From contig CM061142.1 of assembly GCA_030789695.1 (NCBI GenBank), positions 352,941,486-353,005,485 on the forward strand: a stretch of 64,000 nucleotides of DNA. The letters are read 5' to 3'. The position numbers were made by a program, and so were the translations under genes. This document shows, piece after piece, positions 45,801-57,127 of the stretch. Each line of letters starts with the position of its first letter. The stretch's first letter is position 1. The notes under the pieces are model-generated. The model saw only the letters and a program-made list of their open reading frames with translations. It ran no database searches and was not told the origin of the DNA. Source of the DNA: Scilla litardierei. Taxonomy: Eukaryota > Streptophyta > Magnoliopsida > Asparagales > Asparagaceae.

Positions 45801-45808
45801 ATTCCTAA
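42740..45808 (+). pseudogene. LINE-2 ORF2: endonuclease and reverse transcriptase
   Basis: The frame reads through WNVRGLNNLGRQRDL, the start of the APE endonuclease. The catalytic Glu motif is altered: IILVVTKL where LINE-1 has VILVETKL. Later endonuclease motifs LVGGDFKNV, RLDRVF and SDHSPM are present. RT follows: ADKATGPDGFNGFFY, FLTLIPK, KLDLKKAFDSV, then TAG at about 44534, and from 44537 LRQGDPLSPYLF and the catalytic box FADELLVF instead of FADD. Both catalytic changes predict an inactive protein. The frame ends at 45808. Confidence 0.92.
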
Positions 45809-45809
45809 G

Positions 45810-46287
45810 ATGTCATTTACGGTTCTCAGAGCTTTGAGGAACAAACTTCTGACAAGAGATAAAATCCGTCACTTGGGGTTAAATCCGCAATACCCATCTA
45901 ACTGCGTCCTATGCGATGATAATGAGGAGGAAAACATTGGGCATCTTTTCTTTGAATGCAATTATACCAGATACATCTTGTGCAGGTCACTCCTAAAGTT
46001 GAAAGCTCCTCTGCAAACCTGTTCACTACCTGAGGTTGGGAAATCTTTACTCTCATTATTTGGAAATAAGGGGTGTTTGGGTGTGCTAGCTAAAACCTGT
46101 CTACGGCCATGACTTGGCACATTTGGAGAGAAAGGAATCGAAGGATATTTGAAGACGAAAAGAGATGTCGTACCATTCTTTTTGAAGAGATAGCTGCTGA
46201 TGTTCGAGTTGCCCTCTATAATCAAGATCCAAACTCTCCAGAGGAATTAGAAGCTTATGAAAACTGGGGTTTCAAGGATGCTAGCTG
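45810..46287 (+). pseudogene. LINE-2 ORF2 C-terminus (zf-RVT-like)
   Basis: After a shift at about 45805 the frame continues with LRNKLLTRDKI, the Cys-His motif CVLCDDNEEENIGHLFFEC of the plant LINE zf-RVT domain, then after a second shift near 46110 TWHIWRERNRRIFED and the stop at 46287. About 190 bp of 3' UTR follows. Confidence 0.85.
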
Positions 46288-46485
46288 AAGGCCAAGCACC
46301 CACTTTATGACTTTATGAGTTTGTTGTGTTGTGCCTGGGGTGTGTTTGGTGGAAGTTTCTGTAGTATGGAGTGATGGCGCCTTTGCCCTATCCTCCATCT
46401 AATTGAATCAACCTCCAACACATATCCCCATTGTACATTGTTTACAGTATAAATAAAATATCACGCTAACTTTACAAAAAAATAT

Positions 46486-46499
46486 AGGAGAATATGCTT
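46486..46499. repeat. LINE-2 target-site duplication, right copy
   Basis: AGGAGAATATGCTT, identical to 41766-41779. Confidence 0.9.
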
Positions 46500-46595
46500 T
46501 GCGTCTTTATCGAATCACACAAAAAAATACAGGACTCTCAGATGGAAGAAGGATGTTAGTAAAGCGGGGCAAGGGCACAGGCGCCGTCACCCCAA

Positions 46596-46700
<105 letters not shown>

Positions 46701-46797
46701 ATGCTTATCTTTCCATTTTTGATTTGGGATTGTTATTCAGTATATTGGATTGTGAAAAAAACACAAAAAGAAGTTCATTTGTACATACATGATCCCA

Positions 46798-46799
46798 TT

Positions 46800-46836
<37 letters not shown>
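46798..46836. repeat. (TTTC)n microsatellite
   Basis: About nine TTTC units in the 3' region of Athila-2. Confidence 0.95.
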
Positions 46837-47468
46837 TTTTATTTTTTTCCCTTGGAGCTTCAAAAATGGGAGAAAACCATATTGGTCTGTTTGATGCCAC
46901 CACGCTTATTGCTTAGGGGAGGGGATCCAATGATGTGTGAGAGAGTGACCACCTATATGTGAAGGACAACCTAAGCTAGGTAATTTTTGATACTCAGGGA
47001 GACTACTTGGAGTATTACGAAGTCCACAAATTGAAATTTGGCATGCATTTCATGAATACCATCTCTTTCAATTCTTATTTCTTTATAATGTGTGATGCCT
47101 CTTATACTCCAAATAGAAAGCGATCAATTGAAAAGTGTGCAATCTTTGATTACGTATACTATTTTGAATACCTCAGACGATGCTAATTCTAGAATGATTT
47201 CATATTTCATATCGTTTTGACGTTCTTGGTTTTTATATCGAATGCACTTATATATGATCATGATATCGAGGTAAAAATCTTTGGCATGTTTTTATTCATC
47301 GTGCGCTATTTGACTAAGCAACTCCATGTCCTGAGAAAATGATCTGGCACCTCCCTCTTTGTTTTCTATTCTATCTTCCCTTTCCTTTTTTGCCTTATTT
47401 TTATCCACCGGGTTCGCCTTTTTACTTATCTTCCTCGAGGACGAGTAAGAGATAAGCTTGGGGGATTT

Positions 47469-49207
47469 TGATCGCTCCTTATTTTACACCTTTTTTCTGC
47501 AAGTTTGCATATAATTTTGATCGCCTACATCGTGTTTTTCACGATTATTCGACGATATCGCGTTGCTTTTCACTATTTCTTGTTTTTGTAGGATTTCAGG
47601 AAATATGGAGCAATCTGGAACATAAATGAGATCAAGGGACCTGCACGCATGCTGGAGCATCGCCTATGACCCTATCGAGGAGCTAGCAGCGCTAGATGAT
47701 GAGCGGAAGAAGAAGAAGCTCGATAGAATCGACGAGGAGGTGAGGAGGAGAAGATAGGACTCCAGGAACAGGCCACTCAGCCGAGCTTGCAGTTCACTCG
47801 GCCGAGTGAAGGAATGTACTCGGCCGAGTACAACGGATACAAGAGCGCTTGGACTCAAAGTCCACTCGGGCGAATGAATGATCTCACTAGGCCGAGTGAA
47901 GAACTTCACTCACCCGAGTGAGTCAGAGCTTTTCAATGGAGATTTTAGCCGACTCTCTGAGGTTTGTTGAAGAACAGCAGAAGACTCACTCGGCCGAGTG
48001 AGAAAGTCCACTCGACTGAGTGATGAAATCTACTCGGTCGAGTGACGCAAAGCGACACACCCCCAAAACCCCCAATATCTCTGTTTTTCTTTGGGTCCAT
48101 CACTCGGTTGAGTGACATACTCTACTCGGCCGAGTGGTGCAGTCTGCATGTATCACAAACTAGGGTTCTGGGCTGTGCCAGGGGCAAATCTGTCTGGATT
48201 TTCTTGCTGACTTTGGCTTGTATTTAAGGCTAGTTTTCATCCTAGTTTTAAAGGAGAGCAGAAATTAGGTTTTAGGATTATTCAAATTGTAATTCCAAGC
48301 TGGATATTGAAGATTGGAGATCTAGTTTGTTCTTATTATTAAAATTTCTTACTTTTGTGAATTGTTTTCTCTTAACTATGAATTGCTACATGATTTTATT
48401 TGTTTATTCTGTTATTGCCATTTAATCGCGAGTAGTTCAGCTGTTCAAGGGCATGGGGATGAACCCTATGGATCCGATTTTAGAATTGTGATGATCGAAT
48501 TCATATGTTGCTAGAATTGATAGAAGGTTGGGTTGTGATTGATTTAATACGAATAGCTAGGGATTTCCATCGATTTGAGTTTGCTAGAGATAGGATTCTA
48601 ATCGATGGGAAGGCCTAGATATTTGATTTAGGTTTATAATTGAGATTCTCTAGACTTGGTTTGCAAGAGATTGGACCAAAGCTAGGACTTTTATTATAAA
48701 TCTATGCCCATATTCGTTTGCAAGAGATTGGACGAATACGAACTATCACAACCTAGATCATGACTCGAGTTTGCACGAGAGTGGGCTCGAGGAGCGATTG
48801 AATGATGATGTCGATCCTCATGCTAGTGTCTTAGGTTAAGGTTTGCACAAGAGTGTGCCCTAACCTAGGTTGCTATAGACAGGTAATAACACGAGAGCGT
48901 GAGCTTAGTTCTCTATTCAGTTACGACTAGTTCACCTCAATTCAAGCCTTGCAACATTGACATTCATGATTCACAAAGATAAATAACGATCTGTAGTGGG
49001 AATTCCCTAGCCATAGACGCCTTTATTATATTGAATTCAAATTGTTAACTGAGCGATTGTGAAAATATTCTCAAAAACATCCTTCCACCAATAGCTAGGT
49101 ATCGTCATTAGTCCTCTTTGTGTTCGATACCCGCTCGCCACTTCATCGTGCGCTTGCGATAAGACTACAATCGTGCTATCCTGGGTGTGTATCTGGGGGG
49201 CCGATCA
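47469..49207 (+). repeat. LTR of Athila-2 (1739 bp)
   Basis: It starts TGATCGCTCC and ends CCGATCA. It has CACTCGGCCGAGTG motifs at 47773-48137, a TATA box TTGTATTTAAGG (48218-48229) and the TTTGCAAGAGATTGGA phrases. Its end is shorter than in Athila-1. CGGGG (49208-49212) would be the right target duplication. Confidence 0.85.
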
Positions 49208-49217
49208 CGGGGGCACA

Positions 49218-49610
49218 GCTCGGAAGCTTGCATCAGATCTTTGCTGCGAGGTAGCTCGCTCTCTTCTTCAGTGTGGGTAGTAGGCCTGACCTGCTACGTG
49301 TAGTCAGGCCACGACCTACCCCGGAGGGCTTCGAGAGGGTGAGTTGGGGTCGTGGCCCTTCCAGCACCCCTGTGGGGTCCTATGCCCCTGGCGCCTTTCG
49401 GGGGCACATCACATGGCCTGCCCCGGATCTTTGGTAGCGAAGGGTCGAGGTGCGTAGCCCGTACCAAGCCCTTGGAGACCTTTCAGGCGCGCAGGTCGGA
49501 AACCTGCCCCTGATCTTTGGAATGATAAGGACACAACTCGAAAGCCTGCCCCAGATCCTCTGGCGACCTATCGTGGGCGCGGCCCAAAGGCCTGCCCCGG
49601 ATCTTTGCTT
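49218..49610. repeat. Degenerate repeats around GCCTGCCCCGGATCTTTG
   Basis: Five copies with variations (near 49226, 49415, 49503, 49545 and 49588) mixed with GCGAGGTAGC phrases, at 40-190 bp spacing. Non-coding. No family recognised. Confidence 0.55.
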
Positions 49611-49937
49611 ACAGCGAGGTAGCCCACTCTTTACGACTAGGCCGACCGTAATTTGGGGCTTCTTCTTACAAGAAAAGTTTGAAGAGGACGTGAGTCGAAA
49701 CTTATTGGTAGCTGAGAGAGAAGGAAGACATGTATTTTCGCATTCCAGGTCGTCCTGCGAGAGCTCGAGCCCTAGGGCACGTAGTCGTCCTACTTGGAGG
49801 AGCTTTGATTTTGAGTTGGAGCTTTATGGAAGTGCTTGTTGAATAGCAGCTTCTTCATTGAGCTGCCTATGTTGAGAGGCCTCGATGTCTGCATCAGGGC
49901 GTCTTTGTTGGGCTGCTAGCTCTTCGTTGGGCTCCTC

Positions 49938-50174
49938 TCACGGGGCGGTCGCCTCTTCTTCGATATCGAGGTGAAGGCTGTGCCTCATGCTCTGGGGATA
50001 AAGGGGGACGGTGGATGCCCTGGCCCCACCCGCACCCCAATCATTCATCATCTTTGTAAAGGCTTCAAAGCCTTGGTGGGTAGCACGGGCCGAGGTGTGA
50101 ATAGCCTCTGCCGTCCCCTCAAGGGGTACATTTGTCAAGGAAGTCCCTCCGAGAGGATGTGGCTCGTCCTCCAT
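49938..50174 (-). CDS. Short ORF downstream of Tat-like PBS, possible gag start
   Basis: 78 codons begin MEDEPHPLGGTSLTN about 65 bp after the primer site, the usual place of a first ORF. The product is hydrophilic, ending in an acidic segment. It is truncated or shifted and no domain is recognisable, so identity as gag rests on position only. Confidence 0.3.
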   Translation of the reverse strand: MEDEPHPLGGTSLTNVPLEGTAEAIHTSARATHQGFEAFTKMMNDWGAGGARASTVPLYPQSMRHSLHLDIEEEATAP

Positions 50175-50239
50175 GGGATGTTTGCCATGGTAAGGAAAGG
50201 GTTGAAGTGTATGGGATTTGACATGGGTGTGACCCTAAG

Positions 50240-50257
50240 TTCCCACAGACGGCGCCA
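50240..50257 (-). other. Primer-binding site TGGCGCCGTCTGTGGGAA
   Basis: Minus-strand site directly beside TGTTGCAGGG. Typical of Tat-lineage gypsy elements. Confidence 0.75.
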
Positions 50258-50364
50258 AATGTTGCAGGGTGAAATCCGCTAACACTGAATGTGTATTGAT
50301 GTGGGGAACTAATTGGCACAATGGTTACAAGTTTAGGGGGATGATGGTGATTCCAGGTGAATAT

Positions 50365-52101
50365 TGCATATATAACACCCCATTTAGCCCTATTTTGTGC
50401 TTGTATGATGGTTAATTGGTCTCTAATACGTTCGTATTTTGTATATCATCATTTATTAGAGAAATCACTTGATTTAAGCATAAAACAGAAATAAACTGAG
50501 TATTTCTGCACTTTTTATATTTTCATGGCTAGATCTCGATCTCACGATTCCAACGACTATTTATTTGTATTTTCCAGAGATCTGTGCTAATTACTGTGCA
50601 TTTTTGAAAGCAGAATACATTTTAAATGAAGAAAATACGATAATACGGTTGAAATATGCTCGTACGCATACAGCTGCTGCCACGTGGCAAGATCCAGAGC
50701 ATCCGAGCTTCATCTAACGGCGCTGGCAGCATTAGCGACGGGACACTTTAGTAACCGTTGGATCACGATCCAACGGATCGTATCATCACCCAGACGCTGC
50801 TGAAGGGAAGGTGACGTGGCTACATCGTGTTTGTTGAGATCAGATCCAACGGCCGAAATCAATGGGTGACGCGGCGAACTCGGCACCGTTGGATCATAAT
50901 CCAACGGCCAAAAAAGCGAAGCAATGACACTGAGTGTGCATAGCGGAGCGGGCATCCGCATGCTACGTGGCAGGATCCTAGGAGCTTGCCGCTGAAACAA
51001 ACGGCCGGATGATCTCCGATTTGAAATCGGATGCGGGCGTCGATCAAACGAAGCGGGGTGGATCCTCAGGCCACGTGTCGAAACATGGTTAAATCCCGCT
51101 GAGATGTGCGATCGAAGATTGCGCCGACGATTTACAAGCGGGTTTGGTTCGAATTGAAGCGGTTTTAGACCCGTTAACACGACTTAAACCCGCAATGCTT
51201 CTATAAAAGCGTATTTTAGGGGTTTTAAGCGTATTCTGGCGTATTAGGGGCTCTAGGAGCCGTATTTCGCCAGGAAATTTGGAGGCCCTGGGGACAGAGT
51301 CCAGATCTCTCATCTGAAGGAGATTTGGGGCTATTTGGAGAGAATTGGTGATATTTTTCCTATCTTTAGCATTGTATTTTGCGTATTAGGCTTGTATTTG
51401 AAGTATTATTCATGAATTTTGATGATTTTATGATGTATTTGTCTATGATAACTGAATATATTCTCTCCATGCATGGTTAATCTTCATATGTGCTGGTGTT
51501 GATGTAGTTAGGGTGTCATAATCGTTGAATTTGATATCTTTTCGCCCTATTTGCATTGTATAATCACGTATTTTGTCAATTTCTACATATATCTTGTTTG
51601 GGTATATTATACGGAGACGTGGGCATGCTTGAATTGAATATGATCTTTGCGGACTTATTCGTGATGCGACCCTAGAGGGCATTTGTGTTTATTTTCCTTA
51701 TGAAATTGACGTTATACGTGATTAACTCTTTTGCACATTTCTATGCGCTTTATCGCCATATTTTCCGACGTTCTCGTGCCCTAACCAGACGCAACGTTGA
51801 GTTATAGAAAAGGTATTAATAATCATTGATTGCATACACCCTAATGAAATCACTACCAACGCATACTCTCCATATTAGTACCACATATCGAATTCACCGT
51901 AATTATCGTAGGATTTTCTTTTATTATCTTGAACTCTTAATACCATATCGTTAGGTGGTTGGTTGTTATCATTTTAGTACTCTTTACAAACTGAAGTTCG
52001 TGGTTTTGCAGGTCAGTTGTCCCGTGGATACGATACCTGGACTCACCAGGATTATTACCTGTTCGATCTCCTGCATATGGGAGTAGCGCTATTTTGAGAC
52101 A
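50365..52101 (+). repeat. Gypsy-B 5' LTR
   Basis: The right end CA at 52100-52101 is ten bases before a primer site. The left end is less sure: TGCATATATAACACC at 50365 is the best TG start. It contains palindromes and G-box-like CACGTG sites at 50679-51080 and a TATA box CTATAAAAGC (51201-51210). No partner LTR is visible to confirm the limits. Confidence 0.6.
50679..51210 (+). promoter_or_regulatory. Gypsy-B LTR promoter: palindromes, CACGTG sites and TATA box
   Basis: Two palindromes with arms CCGTTGGATC and GATCCAACGG lie at 50755-50776 and 50886-50907 (one arm base differs in the second). A third (TCCGATTTGAAATCGGA) is at 51015-51031, and single arms occur near 50770-50785 and 50840. 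GCCACGTGGC (50679-50688) and CCACGTGTC (about 51071) are perfect or near G-boxes. CTATAAAAGC follows at 51201. The layout echoes the other LTR families here. Confidence 0.6.
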
Positions 52102-52111
52102 GGAAAGTTTT

Positions 52112-52129
52112 TGGCCCCGTTGTTGGGGA
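52112..52129 (+). other. Primer-binding site TGGCCCCGTTGTTGGGGA
   Basis: A diverged form of the TGGCGCCGTTGCCGGGGA class, placing Gypsy-B near the Athila-like elements. Confidence 0.65.
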
Positions 52130-52289
52130 CAACGGTATCTTTGATCCACATTTTCAGCTTTTCAGAGGAGTACTCGGTAAGATCCTTCCACTTTATAGCT
52201 TAGTTTTATTATTGAAAAAAAACACTCTCTTTGCTAGTGTGTGTGGCATAAGACCTCCACTTCACACAGATTGATAAGAACTGAAAATA

Positions 52290-53462
52290 TGGCTGATAAT
52301 AATGAACGAAACCTTGCATACACTCCACAAGAATTACCATTGAGTGCTACATATATGCCCACTAGAGTTGCTTCTGAATCATGTATTTTGTTGCATGATG
52401 GTGCTCATTCTTTTTAGCTTAAAGCAGGGTTGATCCAAATCCTCCCATCTTACCATGGAGAGGATAAGGAAAATCCATATTTGCATATTAAAACATTTGA
52501 AGAAGCATGCTCTACACAATTAGATGGAAAAGTTAGTAATGATGTTGTCTATCTTGAACTTTTTCCATTCTCGTTAAAAGATAAAGCAAAAAATTGGTTC
52601 AATGCATTGCCTCCTAGATCTATTACTTCTTGGCTAACGATGCAAATTGAGTTTCTAAAAAAAATTCTTTTCTTTACACAAGACTCAGGCTTTAAAGAGG
52701 CACATCATATCTTTTTCACAGAAGGAAACTGAATCATATGAGCAAGCTTTGGAAAGGTTCAAGAAACTACTGTTAGTGTGCCCACATCATGGTTTTGACA
52801 AGGGACATACCATTGGGTTCTTTTACGATGGATGCAGCTGAATACGAAGCAATATGTAGAAATGATGTGCAACGGTGGCTCCTTTGAGAAGACTCCAATG
52901 GAGGCTTGGACATATTTGGAGAAGATTGCAGAAAATGCGAGAAGATGGGAGCCAACTTCAGAATTTGACAGGACTCTGTCTGCGCAACAAACAAGAGGAG
53001 GCTTGCAGACTTTAAAACCTGATGAAGTATTGATGGCACATGTGGAGGCATTGGTTACGTAAAAGCTACAAAATATTGATCCAAGAGCAGCAAAGGCAGT
53101 TACATCAGAGCCATACTGCATCATATGTGAGAAGCCAGTTCATGACACTACTGTGTGCCCATTGATTCCAGCAATAAAAGAATTGGGTAGAAATCTAGAA
53201 GCAGAGGTGAATTGGGTGGCAAATCAAGGGTACAATTCCAATTGGAAGAACCAATCAAATCAAGGAGGTACTTCTTACCAGCAGAAGCAGCAGACGACTA
53301 CTCCCTATTACCATCCCAACCAAAGCAACTACCAAGGGAAAAGGGAGCAAAGTAATGAAATTCAGAGTCTCACTGCTGCAGTCCAACAGATGGCACAGAT
53401 GCAGCAACTCCTCACTGAGAATTTTGCGAGATTTATAGCATCATAGGACAAAGGTAAATTAC
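52290..53462 (+). pseudogene. gag: Gypsy-B Gag, heavily decayed
   Basis: ATG at about 52290 starts MADNNERNLAY, about 160 bp after the primer site. The frame is broken by a TAG at about 52416. The core has YLELFPFSLKDKAKNWFNALP and SITSW, the plant Athila-like capsid signature. Later pieces in other frames are LLVCPHHGFDKG, CNGGSFEKTPMEAWTYLEKIAENARRWE, a C-x2-C-type end (YCIICEKPVHDTTVC), and an N/Q-rich tail with NEIQSLTAAVQQMAQMQQ. At least four breaks. Confidence 0.75.
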
Positions 53463-53474
53463 CAGCTTAGCCTG

Positions 53475-54340
53475 TTGCAAATCCTAATACAAATCTTCAG
53501 CTTCTTTTCAGGAAACAACGTCAAACCAGGTCAGGCAGTGACTACATTGCGTAGCGGACGTGAAATTGAAAAGCCAGAAATGCCTAGACATGAACAACCA
53601 TATGAAGAAAAAGAGGAAGTACAAGCACCTGAAAAGTTGCAAGTTGAGGAAGAGGTCGTAGAAAAAGAGCAAGAACCATATATACCTCCAGCTCCATTTC
53701 AACATAGAATTGCTCCACCATCAAAAGATAAGTATCATGCAGAGATAAGAGATATCTTCAAGCAATTAAAAATTTATATCCCATTACTTGATTCAATCAA
53801 CCAAGTGCCTGCATATGATAAATTTCTGAAGGAGTTATGCACTGTGAAACGGAGCCTTAATGTGAAAAAGAAAGCATTCCTAACACAATAGGTAAGTGCA
53901 ATGGTACAACATGACACTCCTTCCAAATATAAAGATCCAGGTTCTCCTACTATCCCATGTATTATTTGAACCAAGAAATTTGGAGATGCTTTACTTGACT
54001 TCGGTTCTAGTGTTAACATTTTACCTTACTCTATTTACATGCAGTTAGGATTGGGGGAGCTGAAAACGACACCTATGGTTCTATAGTTAGCAGATAGGTC
54101 AGTAAAAATCCCACGAGGATGCGTGGAAGATGAGTTGTCCAAGTGGACAAATTCTATTATCCAATGGACTTTATCGTCCTTGACATACATAGGCCACAAT
54201 CAGGTAACTGCACTCCTATCATATTGGGACGTCCATTCCTAGCAACTTGCAACACTATGTTAAATTGTAGGGATGAAAAATTGAAGATAAGTTTTGGTAA
54301 CATGAATCTTGAGCTGAATATTTTTACATCATGTTAGTTA
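53475..54340 (+). pseudogene. Gypsy-B protease and gag linker
   Basis: The frame at 53475-53891 holds VKPGQAVTTLRSGREI and a K/E-rich spacer, then IPLLDSINQVPAYDKFLKEL. After TAG at 53889 the protease core ALLDFGSSVNILPYSI follows in decayed form, with LADRSVKIPRG, and in another frame PIILGRPFLATCNTMLNC. It ends at NIFTSC and stop near 54336. RT would come next but the neighbouring LTR begins within 30 bp. Confidence 0.75.
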
Positions 54341-54364
54341 CCATTAAGTGTTGATGCAATGGCC

Positions 54365-57127
54365 TGTATTTTTAGCCGTGTTTTAGATCGCGTGTATTGG
54401 TATTTTATTTCAGTCGTCTGGATGAATTTTCGTCCGTACTTTATTGCTACGTACGCGCGACTCTGTTTTTCCATTTTTACCGTATCATCATTAATTGATC
54501 ATCAAGTTTAACTAAAAACTTTAATTTAGTTATTTTACGAATTATATTTTGTTATTTTACTAATCACGACTGTTATTTAAATAATTAATTTTAGCACTTA
54601 CTTAATTACATAATCATTCACGTTTGGATTTTTGTTATAGGGAGTGAACCCAATTCGTGGCCAGATGCATCCTCTTGTTTAAAGTCAACAAACATCATTA
54701 ATTCAATCCTAATCTCAAACCTAACACATTAAAACTGTTCCCTGATAATTTCTTCTTAAGGCGACATTTCATCTGCCTCTCCTTCCGACAAACCAACTTT
54801 TTAAGAAGAAATTTTCATCTGCAAACAAAAAAATTCTACAGCAAACATTTCCCAAATCCTGTTAACCATCATCCTCCACAAATTCTCAAATCCATCTCTT
54901 CCCAACCCAAATTCTCATCACAAATCAACCACAAACAAACAACCCAAATTTGAAAACCATTTCAGATTCAAATCAAGGGGAAGAGATCAAAACACAAATC
55001 TGTAACAAATTTCAGATTCAAACTTCAGAAATCAAAACAAAATCAAACCCTTATTCCTTTCCTCTTCTTCTTAAGATCATACCCAAAATCAAACCCTTAT
55101 CTCAAACAACTTCAGATCATACAAACTTCTTCCTCTTCCTACTCCTTCCCTTAGGCCGGCCACCCCCTCACCCACGCCAGCAGCGCGCGCCGCCCAGCCA
55201 ACTGCGCCGCTGCCCGCTGTCCACACAGGCGCCGCCGTCGTCGGAATCCGCCTGGAACGCCGCCCAGCTGGAAGCCCGTCCGCCACCAGCATCTCCTCCC
55301 CCTCTCTCGTGCGTACGTGATTCCTCCCCCTTTTGCTTTCGTTGCTGCCATGGAAATCAAAACTAATAATCAAAAAAAGAAAAAGGAATGAAGAAGAAGA
55401 GAGAACGAACAGAAAGGAGACAGAGTGACAGGGAAAGAGTGAAAGGGGGAAAAAGTTAGAGAGAGAGAGAGAGTTAGTTTATGCTATTTTATGTTAGTAG
55501 ATGAGGTAATTTTAACATGTTACTTTTACCCTTAGCCAAACTTAGTATGTGAAATATTAATACCATTTTAACCATGTGATTAGCCTAGTTAATTAATTAT
55601 TAGTTAATATTAGTTAAGCAATTAGTGTTAATTAATTGTTAAACTGATTTTAGTATGTTAACAAAATTGTAAATGATGTTAGGGTAATAAAACTAGAATA
55701 AAATAAGACGTACCCTATTAGTATGACACAATACAAACACCACCCTAGCCAGAGAGCCCAATAAAATTAGACGAACCCACTTTAAGGATTAACTTGATAT
55801 TTTGATTATCGCGCAATATATCTAATTCAGTGATTTGTTTAACCAAAACAGAGAGCCAGCAGTATCAACACGTTGTACCCGTCCAGTCGAACCCACGACA
55901 ACCGATACCACCGGAAACGGGCAAGTGAAACTTGCACAGTAATTGTTTTGGCCATGTTTTAGGCCATTTTTGTAAATTGCGTAAAAGAGAATAGGCGGTA
56001 AAATGATAATCGCCTAGACGACCATATTTGATCTAGTTTGACAACGAAACTAGATCCGACACCCTACTTGATCTAGCTTGACAACGAAGCTAGATCCAAC
56101 ACTTTTACCATACTTTCATTCATGCTGCCATGTCACATTTAATTTCAATTAACGGTACGCACTTTATCTGCTTATTGCCATGTCATGTCATGCATCAAAA
56201 TGTTTCATCGTGATTGCGTAGCACACGCTACAATAATTGTAACTATTGAGGCTAGGCACCTGCTTTGCGGACACAACCCGATGCCATATTAAAAAACACT
56301 TCCTGACTAGTGATCCAGAAGCGATCGCAATGTTGTTTGGAAACCAAAGCTCGAAACACGTGGAGGGGGAGGGTTAAGCGATCACTTAAGCGTAGAAGTG
56401 TGCCTGTACAGCCACTTCAGTCAAACGGCATAAACCCTATGCACAAAGTGATAAATCAGTGATTCATGAATCGTGAAATAGTGTTTTTGTAGTTTCTGCT
56501 ACGATGTGCTTGCTTGTTACATCATGTCATTTTAATTTTTGCATACTTTTAATGTCATGTCATTCCATCATATTAGAAATGCTAGGCGCTTTACTTTTGT
56601 TTGTATCCTTGCATGAAAGTATTCTGCTTTCCTTGGGAGAATTTTGCTGACATGTGCCCTCTTCTCTTTGGGTGTCACATGTCAGATTCCGAGTCAGAGT
56701 TAGTTGCAGAGGACGAGCAGTTCGCGGATGTAGAGTTTGAGGTTCCTACAGGGACTGAGTTTGAGGACACTGGTGACAAGTCCTAGACTCACTTGGAGTT
56801 TTCCTTAGTTGTTGTTTACTTTTAGTAGTTGTTGTTAGGTTATTTGGTGCGTAGCACCATTTCTTGTTGTATTTCCGGCCATGCTTAGGCCTTTTTGTTC
56901 AGACTTTGTACTTTGTGACTTTTCTATGATGTTTGGAATATTTGTCAGATGTTGTTGGTGGATGTTTCTTGTCTGCTTTTATTTATCATTGTTGTGGTTT
57001 CGTCGCACTGCAAGGATCTGCCATTGGTATCATTCACAGACGCTTATCGGACTGCAGCTTCACAGCTCCAAGTCCGAGCGGACCTTTTCACGTCTCGCCT
57101 TCCGTACTTGGGAAGCGGGGCGTGACA
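54365..57127 (+). repeat. LTR related to Gypsy-A (solo or end of a lost element)
   Basis: The right end CGTACTTGGGAAGCGGGGCG...TGACA matches the ends of the Gypsy-A LTRs. Blocks at 55915-56430 match 25510-26050 (GCAAGTGAAACTTGC, GCGTAAAAGAGAATAGGC, AGCGATCACTT, the C/G-rich ACAGCC..CTCCAG region). The left end is a guess at TGTATTTTTAGC (54365). No matching 5-bp flank duplication was found (left TGGCC, right GGTTT), so a clean solo LTR is not proven. Confidence 0.6.
56601..56786 (+). CDS. Acidic mini-ORF in Gypsy-A-related LTR
   Basis: 61 codons; the last 33 are strongly acidic (SDSESELVAEDEQFADVEF... EDTGDKS) and end at a stop. It corresponds to 26201-26425 and 59938-60050 (minus). The sequence between is conserved in length and acidity but not base for base. 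Its upstream part is C/F-rich and unlike the other copies, so a start or splice acceptor near GGGTGTCACATGTCAG is possible. Confidence 0.45.
   Translation: MYPCMKVFCFPWENFADMCPLLFGCHMSDSESELVAEDEQFADVEFEVPTGTEFEDTGDKS

Larger units (their letters stand above)
41780..46485 (+). mobile_element. LINE-2: 5'-truncated L1 element
   Basis: Flanked by a 14-bp target duplication. It begins inside ORF1, just before the zinc knuckle, so the usual 5' truncation of target-primed reverse transcription applies. It ends with TTTACAAAAAAATAT. Its ORF1 and ORF2 are colinear with LINE-1 and share its protein style (KERLTYVRCLVEVNAK against KERLSYARYLVEVHAK), so the two belong to the same L1 clade. Confidence 0.92.
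49208..50364 (-). mobile_element. Tat-like gypsy fragment: leader, gag-start-like ORF, PBS, LTR stub
   Basis: A minus-strand primer site TGGCGCCGTCTGTGGGAA (50257-50240) of the kind used by Tat-lineage gypsy elements lies beside an LTR start at 50260 (TGTTGCAGGG). Only about 105 bp of LTR remain before Gypsy-B begins. To the left lies leader and internal DNA into which Athila-2 was inserted. Confidence 0.6.

Noticed and set aside
50710..51180. 156-codon minus-strand ORF in the Gypsy-B LTR
   Set aside because: Lies antisense across the U3 palindromes and G-boxes; open frame arises from GC-rich regulatory DNA.
54365..57127. Clean solo LTR with target-site duplication
   Set aside because: The flanking 5-mers do not match at any likely left boundary, so it is reported only as an LTR of uncertain status.
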